64,000 nucleotides of DNA from UBA6911 sp964481255 (GTDB taxonomy: Bacteria; Acidobacteriota; UBA6911): positions 1-64,000 of the forward strand of contig CAYZTZ010000004.1 of the NCBI GenBank assembly GCA_964481255.1, read 5' to 3'. The translations under genes were made by a program, and so were the position numbers. This document shows, one piece after another, positions 41,535 through 50,624 of this stretch (position 1 is its first letter; each line of letters starts with the position of its first letter). The notes beneath the pieces were generated by a model. The model worked only from the letters and a program-made list of their open reading frames with translations. It did not search any database and was not told where the DNA came from.

Positions 41535-42764
41535 TTAAGCCTCGGGGACGGCGGCGGGGTAGCGGGAAGCGATGTATTCCTCAAGAACAGCGATGAATTG
41601 CGGGAGAATGTCTTCGCCGCGCAGGACCGTGGCCAGTTTTCCATCGGCATAGACCGGCGCCTTCGGCTCCTCGCCGTGACCGGGGAGCGAGATGCCGATA
41701 TCGGCGTGCCTGGATTCACCGGGACCGTTGACGACACAGCCCATGACGGCGATTTTCAGCTCTTCGACGCCCTTGTGCCGCGACCTCCAGAACGGCATGC
41801 GGCCCCATACATACCTCTGGACGCCGTCCGCAATTTCCTGGAACAGGGATGATAAGGTGCGTCCGCATCCGGGGCAGGCGGTTACCTGAGGCATAAAACT
41901 GCGGATTCCCAAGGACTGCAGGATCTGCCGCGCGACGAGGACCTCCTCCGTCCGGTCTCCGTCCGGGGCGGGCGTCAGGGAAACACGAATGGTATCCCCG
42001 ATTCCTTCCTGCAGCAGCACGGCCAGCGCCGCCGTCGAGGCGACAATGCCTTGCGCGCCCATCCCCGCCTCGGTCAAGCCAAGATGGAGGGCGTAGTCGC
42101 AGCGCGACGCGAGCGCACGGTACACATCGATGAGATCCTGGACGCCGGACATTTTCGCGCTGAGAACGATGTGATCCCGGGGCAGCCCGTAATCTTCGGC
42201 CGTTTGAGCGGACTCCAGGGCGCTCCGGCAAACCGCCTCCAGCATCACTTCCCGGGATTCCTTCGGCTGCCCGCTCCTGGAATTCTCATCCATCAGTCTC
42301 GCCAGGAGCTCCCTGTCGAGCGAGCCCCAGTTCACGCCGATCCGGACGGGCTTGTCGTGCTCCTTTGCGATTTCGATGATGCGCCGGAAATTTTCGTCGC
42401 GCTTCCTGCCCGCGCCCACGTTTCCCGGGTTTATCCGGTATTTCGCCAGGACGCGCGCGCAGTCGGGGTGCGCAGCCAGGAGCAGATGCCCGTTGTAATG
42501 GAAGTCCCCGATAAGAGGAACGCGCGCCCCCAGATCCTCGAGCCTGGCGGCTATCTCCGGCACGGCGGCGGCGGCTTCGGAAGTGTTGACGGTCATGCGC
42601 ACCAGTTCCGAGCCTGCGCGCGCCAGCTCGGCGACCTGCCGGGCGGTGTCCGCGGCCGCCGCCGTGTCGGTGTTCGTCATCGACTGCACGACAATGGGAG
42701 CCCCGCCGCCGATCCGGACTCCGCCGACATTCACCCCTACCGATCTTCTCCTGTCCCGGATCAC
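41535..42764 (-). CDS. ispG: 4-hydroxy-3-methylbut-2-en-1-yl diphosphate synthase
   Basis: The product has 409 residues. GTG 42764 follows GGAAGGGGGA and gives the family's usual start (VIRDRRRSVGVNVGG); a TTG at 42800 is less likely. It catalyses the penultimate MEP-pathway step with a [4Fe-4S] cluster. The TIM barrel begins IGGGAPIVVQSMTNTDT. The C-terminal cluster ligands are in CPGCGRT and CVVNGPGE. The short bacterial form is present, without the plant-type insertion. Ending in YPAAVPEA, it is followed by the repeat and aspS; 34 bp separate its stop and the repeat. Confidence 0.96.
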   Translation of the reverse strand: MIRDRRRSVGVNVGGVRIGGGAPIVVQSMTNTDTAAAADTARQVAELARAGSELVRMTVNTSEAAAAVPEIAARLEDLGARVPLIGDFHYNGHLLLAAHPDCARVLAKYRINPGNVGAGRKRDENFRRIIEIAKEHDKPVRIGVNWGSLDRELLARLMDENSRSGQPKESREVMLEAVCRSALESAQTAEDYGLPRDHIVLSAKMSGVQDLIDVYRALASRCDYALHLGLTEAGMGAQGIVASTAALAVLLQEGIGDTIRVSLTPAPDGDRTEEVLVARQILQSLGIRSFMPQVTACPGCGRTLSSLFQEIADGVQRYVWGRMPFWRSRHKGVEELKIAVMGCVVNGPGESRHADIGISLPGHGEEPKAPVYADGKLATVLRGEDILPQFIAVLEEYIASRYPAAVPEA

Positions 42765-42944
42765 TCCCGATCCCCCTTCCGAGTTCGCGTGAAGCTGCAA
42801 TTATAGCAACAAAGCACGCGCCCGAAGAATCCCCCCGCGCGCCCGCGCCTTTCCTGCCCCTTTTCTTCAGGGAACGGCTTCAGGCTCTTTCTTATTCCGC
42901 GCCCCTGTGATAAACATGACCCATTCGCCGAAAGGGAGAGAGGC

Positions 42945-43496
42945 ATGGACATCCAGTGGCAGAGCCGCATTCATGAATCGGTGGAATCCGTATTGCTGGA
43001 CGCGAAAACCATCCGGAAGCGTGTCGCCGAGCTGGGGGACCGGATCGGCCGGGATTACGCAGGCAGATCCCCGCACGTCATCGGCGTCTTAAAGGGAGCC
43101 ACCATCTTCCACGCGGATCTCGTAAGGTCGATTGCGCTGGACCTCTCCTTCGACTTCATGGCGGTGGGAAGCTACGGGGATCTGACAAAAAGCAGCGGCG
43201 AGGTCCGCCTGCTGAAGGATTTGGACGAAAGCCCCGAGGGGAGGGACGTGCTTCTGGTCGAGGACATCGTCGACACGGGACTGACGCTCCATTACCTCCT
43301 GCAGAATCTGGCCTCCCGGAGGCCGGCGTCCCTGGCGACCGTAACGCTGCTCAACAAACCCTCGAGGCGCAAAATCGACGTGCCCCTGGAGTATGTCGGC
43401 TTCGACATCCCTGATGAATTCGTGGTCGGCTATGGACTGGATTACGGGCAGCGCTACCGTAACCTTCCCGACATCCGCATCCTGCGCGCGGGCTGA
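42945..43496 (+). CDS. hpt: Hypoxanthine phosphoribosyltransferase
   Basis: The product has 183 residues, with AAAGGGAG upstream. It salvages hypoxanthine or guanine with PRPP. Conserved parts are GVLKGATIFHADLVR, the flexible loop with SYGD, the PRPP motif VLLVEDIVDTGLTL, and VGFDIPDEFVVGYGLDYGQRYRNLP. The length is normal. It converges on deoB, another purine-salvage gene, across 91 bp. It is on the opposite strand from the housekeeping block around it. Confidence 0.96.
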   Translation: MDIQWQSRIHESVESVLLDAKTIRKRVAELGDRIGRDYAGRSPHVIGVLKGATIFHADLVRSIALDLSFDFMAVGSYGDLTKSSGEVRLLKDLDESPEGRDVLLVEDIVDTGLTLHYLLQNLASRRPASLATVTLLNKPSRRKIDVPLEYVGFDIPDEFVVGYGLDYGQRYRNLPDIRILRAG

Positions 43497-43587
43497 TCGG
43501 CGCGCCGCGATTGGGGAAATGAGGCACCGTTTGCTCTTGAGGGAAAAGACAAAAAGCACCTCCCATTAATAAGCTCTGCAGGGGCTG

Positions 43588-44757
43588 TCAGAGAAGTTCA
43601 TCGAGGAAGGAAGTGCCGGCCGGAAGGCGAAGCCCGAAATTTTCCGCGACGGTCTGGCCAATATCCGCCAGCGTGGACCGCGTCCCCAGGTTCGCGCCCC
43701 CCTCCAGGCGCCTGCCGTAAACAAGGATGGGGGCATACTCACGCGTGTGGTCGGTGCCGGGCGACGCAGGATCACAACCGTGGTCCGCCGTGATGATGAG
43801 GCCGTCGTCGTCCCGCATGGCGCCCTGTATTTCGGGGATGCGCCGGTCGCAATACTCCAGTCCTGCGGCGTAGCCTTTGCTGTCTCTGCGATGTCCCCAA
43901 AGCATGTCGAAGTCCACCAGATTGGCGAAGATGAGGCCTTCCGGGGACTCCCGCAGCGCCCGGAGCGTCTGATCGATTATTTCCGCGTTGTCGTGCGCTT
44001 CCAATCGGGCCGTGACGCCCGCGAAATCGAAAATCGAGGCGATCTTCCCGACGGAGACGACGGCCAAGCCGGCCTCCTTGAGAAAATCCAGCAGGGTCTT
44101 GTCCGGGGGAGGAACAGCGAAGTCCTTCCGATTGCCGGTGCGCTTGAAGCCGCCCGGCGCGCCCACGAAAGGACGCGCGATGACGCGCGCCACGCGGTCC
44201 TCGCCGTCCAGTATTCGCCGCGCGACGGCGCAGATCCGATACAGCTCCTCCAGCGGGATGACCTCCTCATGCGCCGCAACCTGGAAAACGGAGTCCGCGG
44301 ATGTATAGACGATCGGTTTGCCCGTACGCATATGTTCCGCACCCAGTTCGTCGATGATTTCCGTGCCCGAGGCCGGCTTATTTCCGAGCACGTCCCTCCC
44401 GATCGCGTTCTTAAAGGGCTCCAGGATGTGCGGCGGAAAACCGTGCGGATAGGTCGGGAACGGCCTGGGCGTGATAAGTCCGGCGATTTCCCAATGTCCT
44501 ACAGTCGTGTCTTTGCCCTGGGAATAGATCGCCGCCTTGCCGAAGGACCCTTCGGGCCTGGAGACAGGGGGCAGGTTGGGCAAAGGGCGGATGTTGCCGA
44601 GCCCGAGCTTTTGCAGGGCCGGGAGCCGTGGCTTTTCCATTGCCAGGAGATGGCCGATCGTGTCCGCGCCGGCGTCTCCCCAGTCGGCTGCGTCCGGCAT
44701 TTCCCCTATGCCGACGCTGTCCAGGACCATCAACACCACGCGCCGGAAGCGTTGCAT
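43588..44757 (-). CDS. deoB: Phosphopentomutase
   Basis: The product has 389 residues. It interconverts (deoxy)ribose 1- and 5-phosphate. It is an alkaline-phosphatase-superfamily metalloenzyme: VLMVLDSVGIGEMPDA carries the first metal aspartate, GKDTTVGHWEIAG the phosphorylated threonine, and NLVDFDMLWGHRRD, ITADHGCDP and GTDHTREYAPILVYG the other metal ligands. The length is normal. The upstream purine nucleoside phosphorylase gene (across the N gap) produces the ribose 1-phosphate it uses, so the two form a nucleoside-breakdown operon. Confidence 0.97.
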   Translation of the reverse strand: MQRFRRVVLMVLDSVGIGEMPDAADWGDAGADTIGHLLAMEKPRLPALQKLGLGNIRPLPNLPPVSRPEGSFGKAAIYSQGKDTTVGHWEIAGLITPRPFPTYPHGFPPHILEPFKNAIGRDVLGNKPASGTEIIDELGAEHMRTGKPIVYTSADSVFQVAAHEEVIPLEELYRICAVARRILDGEDRVARVIARPFVGAPGGFKRTGNRKDFAVPPPDKTLLDFLKEAGLAVVSVGKIASIFDFAGVTARLEAHDNAEIIDQTLRALRESPEGLIFANLVDFDMLWGHRRDSKGYAAGLEYCDRRIPEIQGAMRDDDGLIITADHGCDPASPGTDHTREYAPILVYGRRLEGGANLGTRSTLADIGQTVAENFGLRLPAGTSFLDELL

Positions 44758-44766
44758 AAAATATTC

Positions 44767-44789
44767 AGCGGTCAGCGGTTAGCGGTTAG
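44767..44789. repeat. Heptamer tandem repeat at an assembly gap
   Basis: AGCGGTC, AGCGGTT, AGCGGTT and AG stand in tandem and run directly into 100 N (44790-44889). The array probably continues in the unread sequence between deoB and the phosphorylase gene. Confidence 0.7.
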
Positions 44790-44889
44790 NNNNNNNNNNN
44801 NNNNNNNNNNNNNNNNNNNNNNNNNNNNNNNNNNNNNNNNNNNNNNNNNNNNNNNNNNNNNNNNNNNNNNNNNNNNNNNNNNNNNNNNN
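44790..44889. other. Assembly gap of 100 N
   Basis: The gap has conventional length, so its true size is unknown. It hides the C-terminus of the purine nucleoside phosphorylase and the spacer before deoB. Confidence 0.95.
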
Positions 44890-45625
44890 TATGAGTCAGT
44901 TTCCCCGGGAGAATGCCGGCCGCCATGTTTGTGATGCAGGAAATGCCCAGCACGGGGATTCCCATGTGGGCCGCGGCGATCACCTCGGGAATCGTCGACA
45001 TGCCGACCGCATCGGCTCCGAGAAGGCGCAGCATGCGTATTTCGGCCGGGGTCTCATAGCTCGGACCCGTCATTCCCGCGTAAACACCCTGACGGAGAGG
45101 GATTCTCTTTTCGGCAGCCGCCTCCGCTGCCGTCTCGCGCAAGCCCCTGTCGTAGGCTTCGCTCATGTCCGGGAAGCGCGATCCCAGAGACTCGTCATTG
45201 ATTCCCGTCAGGGGGTTTGCGCCCGTCAAATTGATGTGATCGGTAATGAGCATCAGGTCGCCCGGCTTGAAGGAAACGTTGACGCCGCCGGCGGAGTTCG
45301 TGACGATAAGGAGGCGGATCCCCAGGCGGCCGAGTACCCGCGCCGGGAAGGCCGCTTGCGCCGCCGAATAGCCCTCATAGAGGTGAACCCGCCCCTGCAG
45401 GGCTGCGACGCACACGCCCTCGAATTCGCCCAGGACCAGCCTGCCCGCGTGTCCCGGGGCGGTGGCGGCCGGGAAATGCGGGATCTCGCCGAACCGGACG
45501 ACAACGCTCTCCCGGAAAGAACCCGCCAAGGCTCCGAGTCCTGAGCCCAGGATCACGCCGACGACCGGACGACGCCGGAACCGGGCCCGAATGAAACCGA
45601 CCGCTTCTTCAATTTCCGGATACAC
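44890..45625 (-). CDS. Purine nucleoside phosphorylase, C-terminus lost in gap
   Basis: About 245 residues are visible from a GTG start at 45625 (VYPEIEEAVGFIRARF). It splits purine nucleosides with phosphate. The trimeric PNP family is shown by VGVILGSGLGALA, PHFPAATAPGHAG, QGRVHLYEGYSA, VTNSAGGVN, DHINLTGANPL, AGMTGPSYETPAEIRM, LGADAVGMSTIPEVIAA and the substrate Asn in SCITNMAAG. The frame runs into N after GKLTH; about 25-30 residues are missing. The start has only a weak ribosome binding site. It lies upstream of deoB in the same direction. Symbol choice between punA and deoD-like names is left open. Confidence 0.9.
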
Positions 45626-45683
45626 TGCAGGCTATAATCCAAAAAATCAGGCTCTTCGCGGCAGAACCGAATTTTCGGAATAA

Positions 45684-45725
45684 CCGCGAATTGGACGAAG
45701 GAAACATCCATCATGCAATTCGCGG
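45684..45725. promoter_or_regulatory. 10-bp inverted repeat between rpsU and the phosphorylase gene
   Basis: CCGCGAATTG (45684-45693) and CAATTCGCGG (45716-45725) are perfect complements separated by 22 bases. Read on the minus strand it lies after rpsU and about 60 bp before the phosphorylase start. It could be an operator, an RNA hairpin or a weak terminator; no T-run follows. Confidence 0.4.
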
Positions 45726-45791
45726 CTTCCAACTGAGGCAATGTCTTCGCTGGCTTGGCTTCTTTCGTCAGGCTTTGAAGCTTCCGGCGTG

Positions 45792-45989
45792 CTAGGGGCG
45801 TATATTACGCATTTTCTTGCGCAGGCGCTTGCGGGCCAGGGCCTGTTTGATTCGTCTCTTTTCCCCGGGCTTAAGGTAGAAGGAATGCTTTTTGACATCC
45901 TTGATGATGTCTTCCTGCTGCACCTTGCGCTTGAAGCGTCGAAGAGCGCTTTCGAGAGATTCGCCCTCGTTCAAGATAACTTCCGCCAA
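45792..45989 (-). CDS. rpsU: Ribosomal protein S21, TTG start
   Basis: The product has 65 residues. TTG 45989 is the start: AGGAGGTG lies just upstream and the product reads (M)AEVILNEGESLESALRRF. The frame is open upstream to an ATG at 46049, but those 20 residues do not belong to S21. The body has VQQEDIIKDVKKHSFYLKPGEK and the basic tail LARKRLRKKMRNIRP. It binds the 30S subunit and supports translation initiation. The length is typical. Confidence 0.93.
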   Translation of the reverse strand: MAEVILNEGESLESALRRFKRKVQQEDIIKDVKKHSFYLKPGEKRRIKQALARKRLRKKMRNIRP

Positions 45990-46020
45990 TCCAGAACACC
46001 TCCTTTGCGGACGAGGAGAT

Positions 46021-46049
46021 ACCTTACTCCCCGGTCCGATGAGTGTCAA
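46021..46049 (-). promoter_or_regulatory. Promoter candidate for rpsU
   Basis: TTGACA (46049-46044) is a perfect -35 with 17 bases to TAAGGT (46026-46021), a poor -10. The expected start lies about 25 bases before the rpsU TTG. The rest of the 289-bp gap to the next plus-strand gene shows no other feature. Confidence 0.45.
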
Positions 46050-46338
46050 GGTTCATTTTTTCAGCCACTTACATTCCATCGCGCTCTTGTCGATGGCTCC
46101 CGCGAACGCCGCGGCCGGAAGCATCGGGCGCGCCGCCCGGGTGAAGGCATGTCCGCGATCCGTCTGCGCCGCAACGGTCGGCATTCAGTGCGGCATCCTG
46201 CGCGGGCGGCGCAGTCTTTCCATTGAATGCGTCCGGGCGGGGCGCCGGGTAAATTGTCTGGCCTCTATCCGCGCCGCTGGTGCATAATACGGCCCGATAC
46301 GCACAAGTCAAACGCTGCGGCGGAAGGACGGTTCTCCG

Positions 46339-46965
46339 ATGAAATCGGCTGACGATGCGCCGAGCGAGAATACGGGCGGCTGGTTCTGGCGCGTTTGGGA
46401 AAGGATCTGGTGGATCGCGGCTCTGGGCTTCCTGGCGGCGAACGCATGGGTTGTGCATCGCCATGGATGGATGATCCTCGCACGGTTCTGGGCCTATGGT
46501 TTCATTGTGCTGGGCGCAGCGGTCCTTGTTTACGCCCGGCGCATGAGACTGCGGGCCCTGGACAGCCTGAGCTGGCTTCCGGTCCAGGCCCGCATCATCA
46601 GCTCAGGAGTAAGCGAGGATGTCCAGAGATCCTTCTCCTCCGAGACACACGGTCCGGTGGAGTACATGACCTATTATTATCCGGAGGTCGAATACGAGTA
46701 CGAGGTCGAGGGGCGTACTTACCGATCCAACCGGATCCTGGCCGTGCGCGTCAACTATCCCGAACAAGAGGCGCGGGCCGCCGCCGCCCGCTACCAGCCT
46801 GGAATGGTCGTCGGCGCCTGGTGCGACCCGCGGCGTCATGACCGGGCCGTGCTGGAGCCGGGCCTTGCGGGCCACGAAGCGAAATACCGTATCCCGTTCT
46901 TCGTCGGCGCCGGGTTCATGCTCCTCGGGATCGCCGCCGCCGTTGTTTTGCGAAAGTTTGGATAG
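46339..46965 (+). CDS. DUF3592 membrane protein
   Basis: The product has 208 residues, with GGAAGGA upstream. Two N-terminal spans (WIAALGFLAANAWVV, FIVLGAAVLVYAR) and one C-terminal span (IPFFVGAGFMLLGIAAAVVL) enclose a DUF3592 domain: LSWLPVQARIISSGVSEDV, YYYPEVEYEYEVEGRTYRSNRI and ARYQPGMVVGAWCDPRRHDRAVLEPG. The domain is a small beta-sheet exposed outside the membrane; its role is unknown. It stands 23 bp before the lipoprotein gene and is probably cotranscribed. Confidence 0.8.
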   Translation: MKSADDAPSENTGGWFWRVWERIWWIAALGFLAANAWVVHRHGWMILARFWAYGFIVLGAAVLVYARRMRLRALDSLSWLPVQARIISSGVSEDVQRSFSSETHGPVEYMTYYYPEVEYEYEVEGRTYRSNRILAVRVNYPEQEARAAAARYQPGMVVGAWCDPRRHDRAVLEPGLAGHEAKYRIPFFVGAGFMLLGIAAAVVLRKFG

Positions 46966-46988
46966 CTCATCAGAAAGGCGCTTGCACC

Positions 46989-48092
46989 ATGAGAAAGTAT
47001 CTGGTTCTTATCGCCGCTTGCCTGCTGCTTCTGACGGCCGGAGGCTGCTCCGCGCGGAAAAGTCCCACGGAAACCTCCTCCGCTCAGCCCTGCGATCGGG
47101 CCTGCCTTGAAGGCTTCGTCGAAGCGTACCTGGACGCCGCCATCGCCCACGATCCCAGCCTCCTTCCTCTCGCGCCGGACGTGAAATTCACGGAAAACGG
47201 CCAGAGGCTCGTGCTTCCCGACGCGCACTGGAAAATCATGATCGGCAAAGGAAAATACCGTCTGTTTGTCACCGATCCCGAGGCCGGGCAGGTCGCCTGT
47301 CTGGCCACCATACGCGAGGAAGGACCCACAGAGGAAGGCATCGCCTCCGCCATGGCCCTCCGTCTGAAGGTCGTGAACCGCCGGATCACGGAAATCGAGA
47401 CTCTGATCCCGCGGCCTCAGATCCCGATCGGTCCGCAGGGCGGCGCTCCTGCGAGCCCCCGTTTCCCGAGCACGGCGGAGATATACGAAAAGATGGGCGC
47501 CCCGCACCCGCTCTATCTTGAGACCATCCCTCCCGAAGAACGCATGTCGCGGGCGGATCTCATCCGGGTCGCCAACATGTACTTCGCCGGCCTTGAGAAA
47601 AACGACGGCAAGGGGGAGTATCCGTTCACCGACGATTGCGTCCGCATCGAGGGAGGGATGCAGACCACGGGCGTTCCGGTCCCTCCGGGCCAGAAGCGCC
47701 CGGACCCCAAGACCGCCACGATGTATTCCGCCCACTGGGGGTGTAAGGAACAGTTTGAATCGGGCCTGATCCACTTCGTGTGGCGCATCCGCGACAGGCG
47801 CTTCGTCGCCGTCGACCGGGAGCGCGGCATCGTTTTCAGTTTCGTCTTTTTCGATCATGCCCTGGGCAAGGACCGGACATTTCAGACACCGGACGGGAGA
47901 ACCGTCACGGCCGGACCGATCCAGCCGAACGGGTGGGAGATTGCCGAGCTGTTTAAAATCGAAAAGGGCCTGATCCGCCGCATCGAGGCCATCATGGTCT
48001 CGCCGCCCTATGGAATGAACTCGGGATGGAGCACGTGGGAGGAGGGCCTGTCCAGCGAGCCGCGGGACGTGACGGGAGTTGCAAGCCGCTGA
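46989..48092 (+). CDS. Lipoprotein with two SnoaL-like halves, paralogue of 38529-39413
   Basis: The product has 367 residues. The lipoprotein signal ends in LLTAGGC (Cys20). Two related halves are seen: CDRACLEGFVEAYLDAAIAHDPSLLPLA then KFTENGQR, read here in parts, and SRADLIRVANMYFAGLEK then DDCVRIEGGMQTT. These match the secreted protein at 38529, which lacks the lipid anchor. A proline-rich stretch (about 140-160) separates the halves. A C-terminal WEIAELFKIEKGLIRRIEAIM segment resembles the final strand of SnoaL domains. The substrate or partner is unknown. The ribosome binding site is weak. It converges on gyrA. Confidence 0.65.
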   Translation: MRKYLVLIAACLLLLTAGGCSARKSPTETSSAQPCDRACLEGFVEAYLDAAIAHDPSLLPLAPDVKFTENGQRLVLPDAHWKIMIGKGKYRLFVTDPEAGQVACLATIREEGPTEEGIASAMALRLKVVNRRITEIETLIPRPQIPIGPQGGAPASPRFPSTAEIYEKMGAPHPLYLETIPPEERMSRADLIRVANMYFAGLEKNDGKGEYPFTDDCVRIEGGMQTTGVPVPPGQKRPDPKTATMYSAHWGCKEQFESGLIHFVWRIRDRRFVAVDRERGIVFSFVFFDHALGKDRTFQTPDGRTVTAGPIQPNGWEIAELFKIEKGLIRRIEAIMVSPPYGMNSGWSTWEEGLSSEPRDVTGVASR

Positions 48093-48162
48093 CGCGCCGG
48101 CGCTCAGGGTTCAGGCTGCACGCCGGGCGGAAACGCGCGCCGGGAAGCGCGTACCGCCGGCG

Positions 48163-50613
48163 TCACTCATTCTCGGAGGCGCCGTCGGACTCTTCGCCGG
48201 CGACTACCGTGACGCTGGCCACGTAATCGCCTTCTTCCAGATCGATGCACTTCACGCCCACGGCCGCCCGGGTCTGAGTGTTGCGGATATCCTCGGCGTA
48301 AAGCTGGATCAGTTTACCCTGCGCCGTGATGAGCATGACCGAGGAGTCTTCCTGCACGTGGCAGGTGTTGACGACGGCGCCGTTCTTCTCCCCTACCCGG
48401 ATGTTGATCACGCCGGAACCGCCGCGGCCCTGGCAGGGGTATTCCTCCACGTCGGTTCTCTTGCCGAATCCCTTTTCGGTGACCGTCAGAAACTGTCCGG
48501 GCCCTTGGAAGGCGGACATGGCGACTACCTTGTCCTCCCCTGCGAGCCGGATGCCGATGACGCCCCGCGCCACCCGGCCCATCGCGCGCACGTCCTTTTC
48601 GGAAAACCGGATCGCCTTTCCCATCCGCGTCGCCAGCAGTATATCGTAACTCCCGTCGGTCCACTGGCAGCCGATGAGTTCGTCGTCGTCCGGGATGGAG
48701 ATCGCGATAATGCCCGAGCTGCGCGGGTTGGCGTATTCGGCCAGCGCGGTCTTCTTCACGATCCCGTTGCGGGTCGCCATCACCACGTTCCCGCCGCCGT
48801 CAAAATCCCTCACGGCGATGATGTCGGCGATCGTCTCGTCCTTGGCGATATTGACCAGGTTCACGATCGCCTTCCCTTTGCCGGCGGCGCCGACGTCCGG
48901 GATTTCGTAGACCTTGAGCCAATAGACACGGCCCCTGTTGGTGAATATGAGGAGGTAACTGTGGGTGGAGGCGACGAAGACGTGATCGATGAAGTCCTCG
49001 TCCCGCGTCGTCATTCCTATCCGCCCTTTCCCGCCCCTCCCCTGCGGACGGTACAGGGAAGCGGCGGTGCGTTTGATATAGCCGGAGTGGGTGGCGGTCA
49101 GGACCACGTCTTCTTCCACGATGAGATCCTCGAGGGTGATTTCCACCTCCTCGTCGACGATCTTTGTCCGCCGCCCGTCGCCGTATTTCTGCTCGACCTC
49201 CTTGAGCTCCCCAACCACCACGCCCTCCAGGACCTTTTCGCTCGCAAGGATTTCCCTGAATCGGGCGATGAGCTTCAGCGTTTCCTCGTACTCGGACGCG
49301 ATCTTTTCGCGCTCGAGCCCGGTCAGCCTCTGCAGGCGCATGTCGAGGATCGCCTGGGCCTGCTCCGCGCTGAAGCCCAGGCGGGTCATCAGGCCCTCCT
49401 TGGCGACGGCGGGCTCCTTGGAGGCGCGGATGAGGGCGATCACCTCGTCCAGCATGTCCAGGGCCCGTTTCAGCCCTTCCAGGATGTGCGCGCGCGCCTC
49501 CGCCTTCCCCAGCTCGAAAACCGTCCTGCGGCGCACGACGTCCTTGCGATGCTCGATAAAACACTGCAGAGCTTCGCGCAGGCTGAGAATCCTGGGCTGG
49601 TTGCGCACGATGGCCAGCAGGATGATGCCGAAGCTGGCCTGCATCGGGGTCAGCTTGTACAGGTTGTTGAGCACCACCTGCGCGGGCTCGTCCTTTTTGA
49701 GTTCGATGACGATGCGCATCCCTTCCCGGTCGGATTCGTCCCTCAGGTCGGCGATGCCCTCGATCTTTTTATCGCGCACCAGTTCGGCGATGCGCTCGAT
49801 CAGCTTGGCCTTGTTGACCTGATACGGGATTTCCGTCACGACGATGGCTTCCCTGTCGCGGGTCAGCCTTTCGATCGCCGCCTTGGCTCGCATCACGATG
49901 ATGCCGCGGCCGGTTTCATAGGCCGTGCGGATGCCGCTGCGCCCGTAGATGAATCCCGCCGTCGGAAAATCCGGGCCCGGCACCCGCGCCATGATCTCTT
50001 CCAGCGTGGCGAGCGGATTCTCGATGAGCAGGATGGTCGCCTGGATGATCTCGGACAGGTTGTGCGGCGGCACGTTGGTCGCCATACCGACGGCGATCCC
50101 GGAGGAGCCGTTGACCAGAAGGTTCGGGAACTTCGCCGGGAGGACCAGCGGTTCGGTCAGCGATTCATCATAGTTCGGACCGAAATCCACCGTGTCCTTG
50201 TCGATGTCGGCCAGCAGCTCGTCCGCGATGCGCGCCATGCGCACCTCGGTGTACCGCATGGCCGCCGGGTTGTCCCCGTCCACCGACCCGAAATTCCCCT
50301 GCCCGTCGATCAGCGGATAGCGGACGGAAAAGTCCTGGACCAGGCGCACGATGGTGTCGTAGACGGCGCTGTCGCCGTGCGGGTGATACTTGCCGATGAC
50401 GTCCCCGACGATGCGCGCCGACTTCTTGTACGGCTTGTTGTGCGTGTTGCCCAGGTCGTACATCGCGTAAAGCACGCGCCGGTGGACGGGCTTGAGGCCG
50501 TCGCGGGCGTCGGGGAGCGCCCGCCCGATGATGACGCTCATGGCATAGTCCAGGTAGGACTTGCGCATCTCGTCGATGATGTTGACGGGGATCTGCTCGA
50601 GGGCTTCGTTCAT
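48163..50613 (-). CDS. gyrA: DNA gyrase subunit A
   Basis: The product has 816 residues. With GyrB it introduces negative supercoils. The N-terminal domain has PDARDGLKPVHRRVLYAM, the region HPHGDSAVYDTIVRL and AAMRYTEVRM with the DNA-linking tyrosine. The C-terminal pinwheel repeats include the GyrA box QGRGGKG, which separates it from ParC. Ser follows GD in HPHGDS as in drug-sensitive enzymes. The C-terminus ends in an acidic tail (AGEESDGASENE). It starts 11 bp after gyrB. Confidence 0.98.
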   Translation of the reverse strand: MNEALEQIPVNIIDEMRKSYLDYAMSVIIGRALPDARDGLKPVHRRVLYAMYDLGNTHNKPYKKSARIVGDVIGKYHPHGDSAVYDTIVRLVQDFSVRYPLIDGQGNFGSVDGDNPAAMRYTEVRMARIADELLADIDKDTVDFGPNYDESLTEPLVLPAKFPNLLVNGSSGIAVGMATNVPPHNLSEIIQATILLIENPLATLEEIMARVPGPDFPTAGFIYGRSGIRTAYETGRGIIVMRAKAAIERLTRDREAIVVTEIPYQVNKAKLIERIAELVRDKKIEGIADLRDESDREGMRIVIELKKDEPAQVVLNNLYKLTPMQASFGIILLAIVRNQPRILSLREALQCFIEHRKDVVRRRTVFELGKAEARAHILEGLKRALDMLDEVIALIRASKEPAVAKEGLMTRLGFSAEQAQAILDMRLQRLTGLEREKIASEYEETLKLIARFREILASEKVLEGVVVGELKEVEQKYGDGRRTKIVDEEVEITLEDLIVEEDVVLTATHSGYIKRTAASLYRPQGRGGKGRIGMTTRDEDFIDHVFVASTHSYLLIFTNRGRVYWLKVYEIPDVGAAGKGKAIVNLVNIAKDETIADIIAVRDFDGGGNVVMATRNGIVKKTALAEYANPRSSGIIAISIPDDDELIGCQWTDGSYDILLATRMGKAIRFSEKDVRAMGRVARGVIGIRLAGEDKVVAMSAFQGPGQFLTVTEKGFGKRTDVEEYPCQGRGGSGVINIRVGEKNGAVVNTCHVQEDSSVMLITAQGKLIQLYAEDIRNTQTRAAVGVKCIDLEEGDYVASVTVVAGEESDGASENE

Positions 50614-50624
50614 GGCATGGGCTC

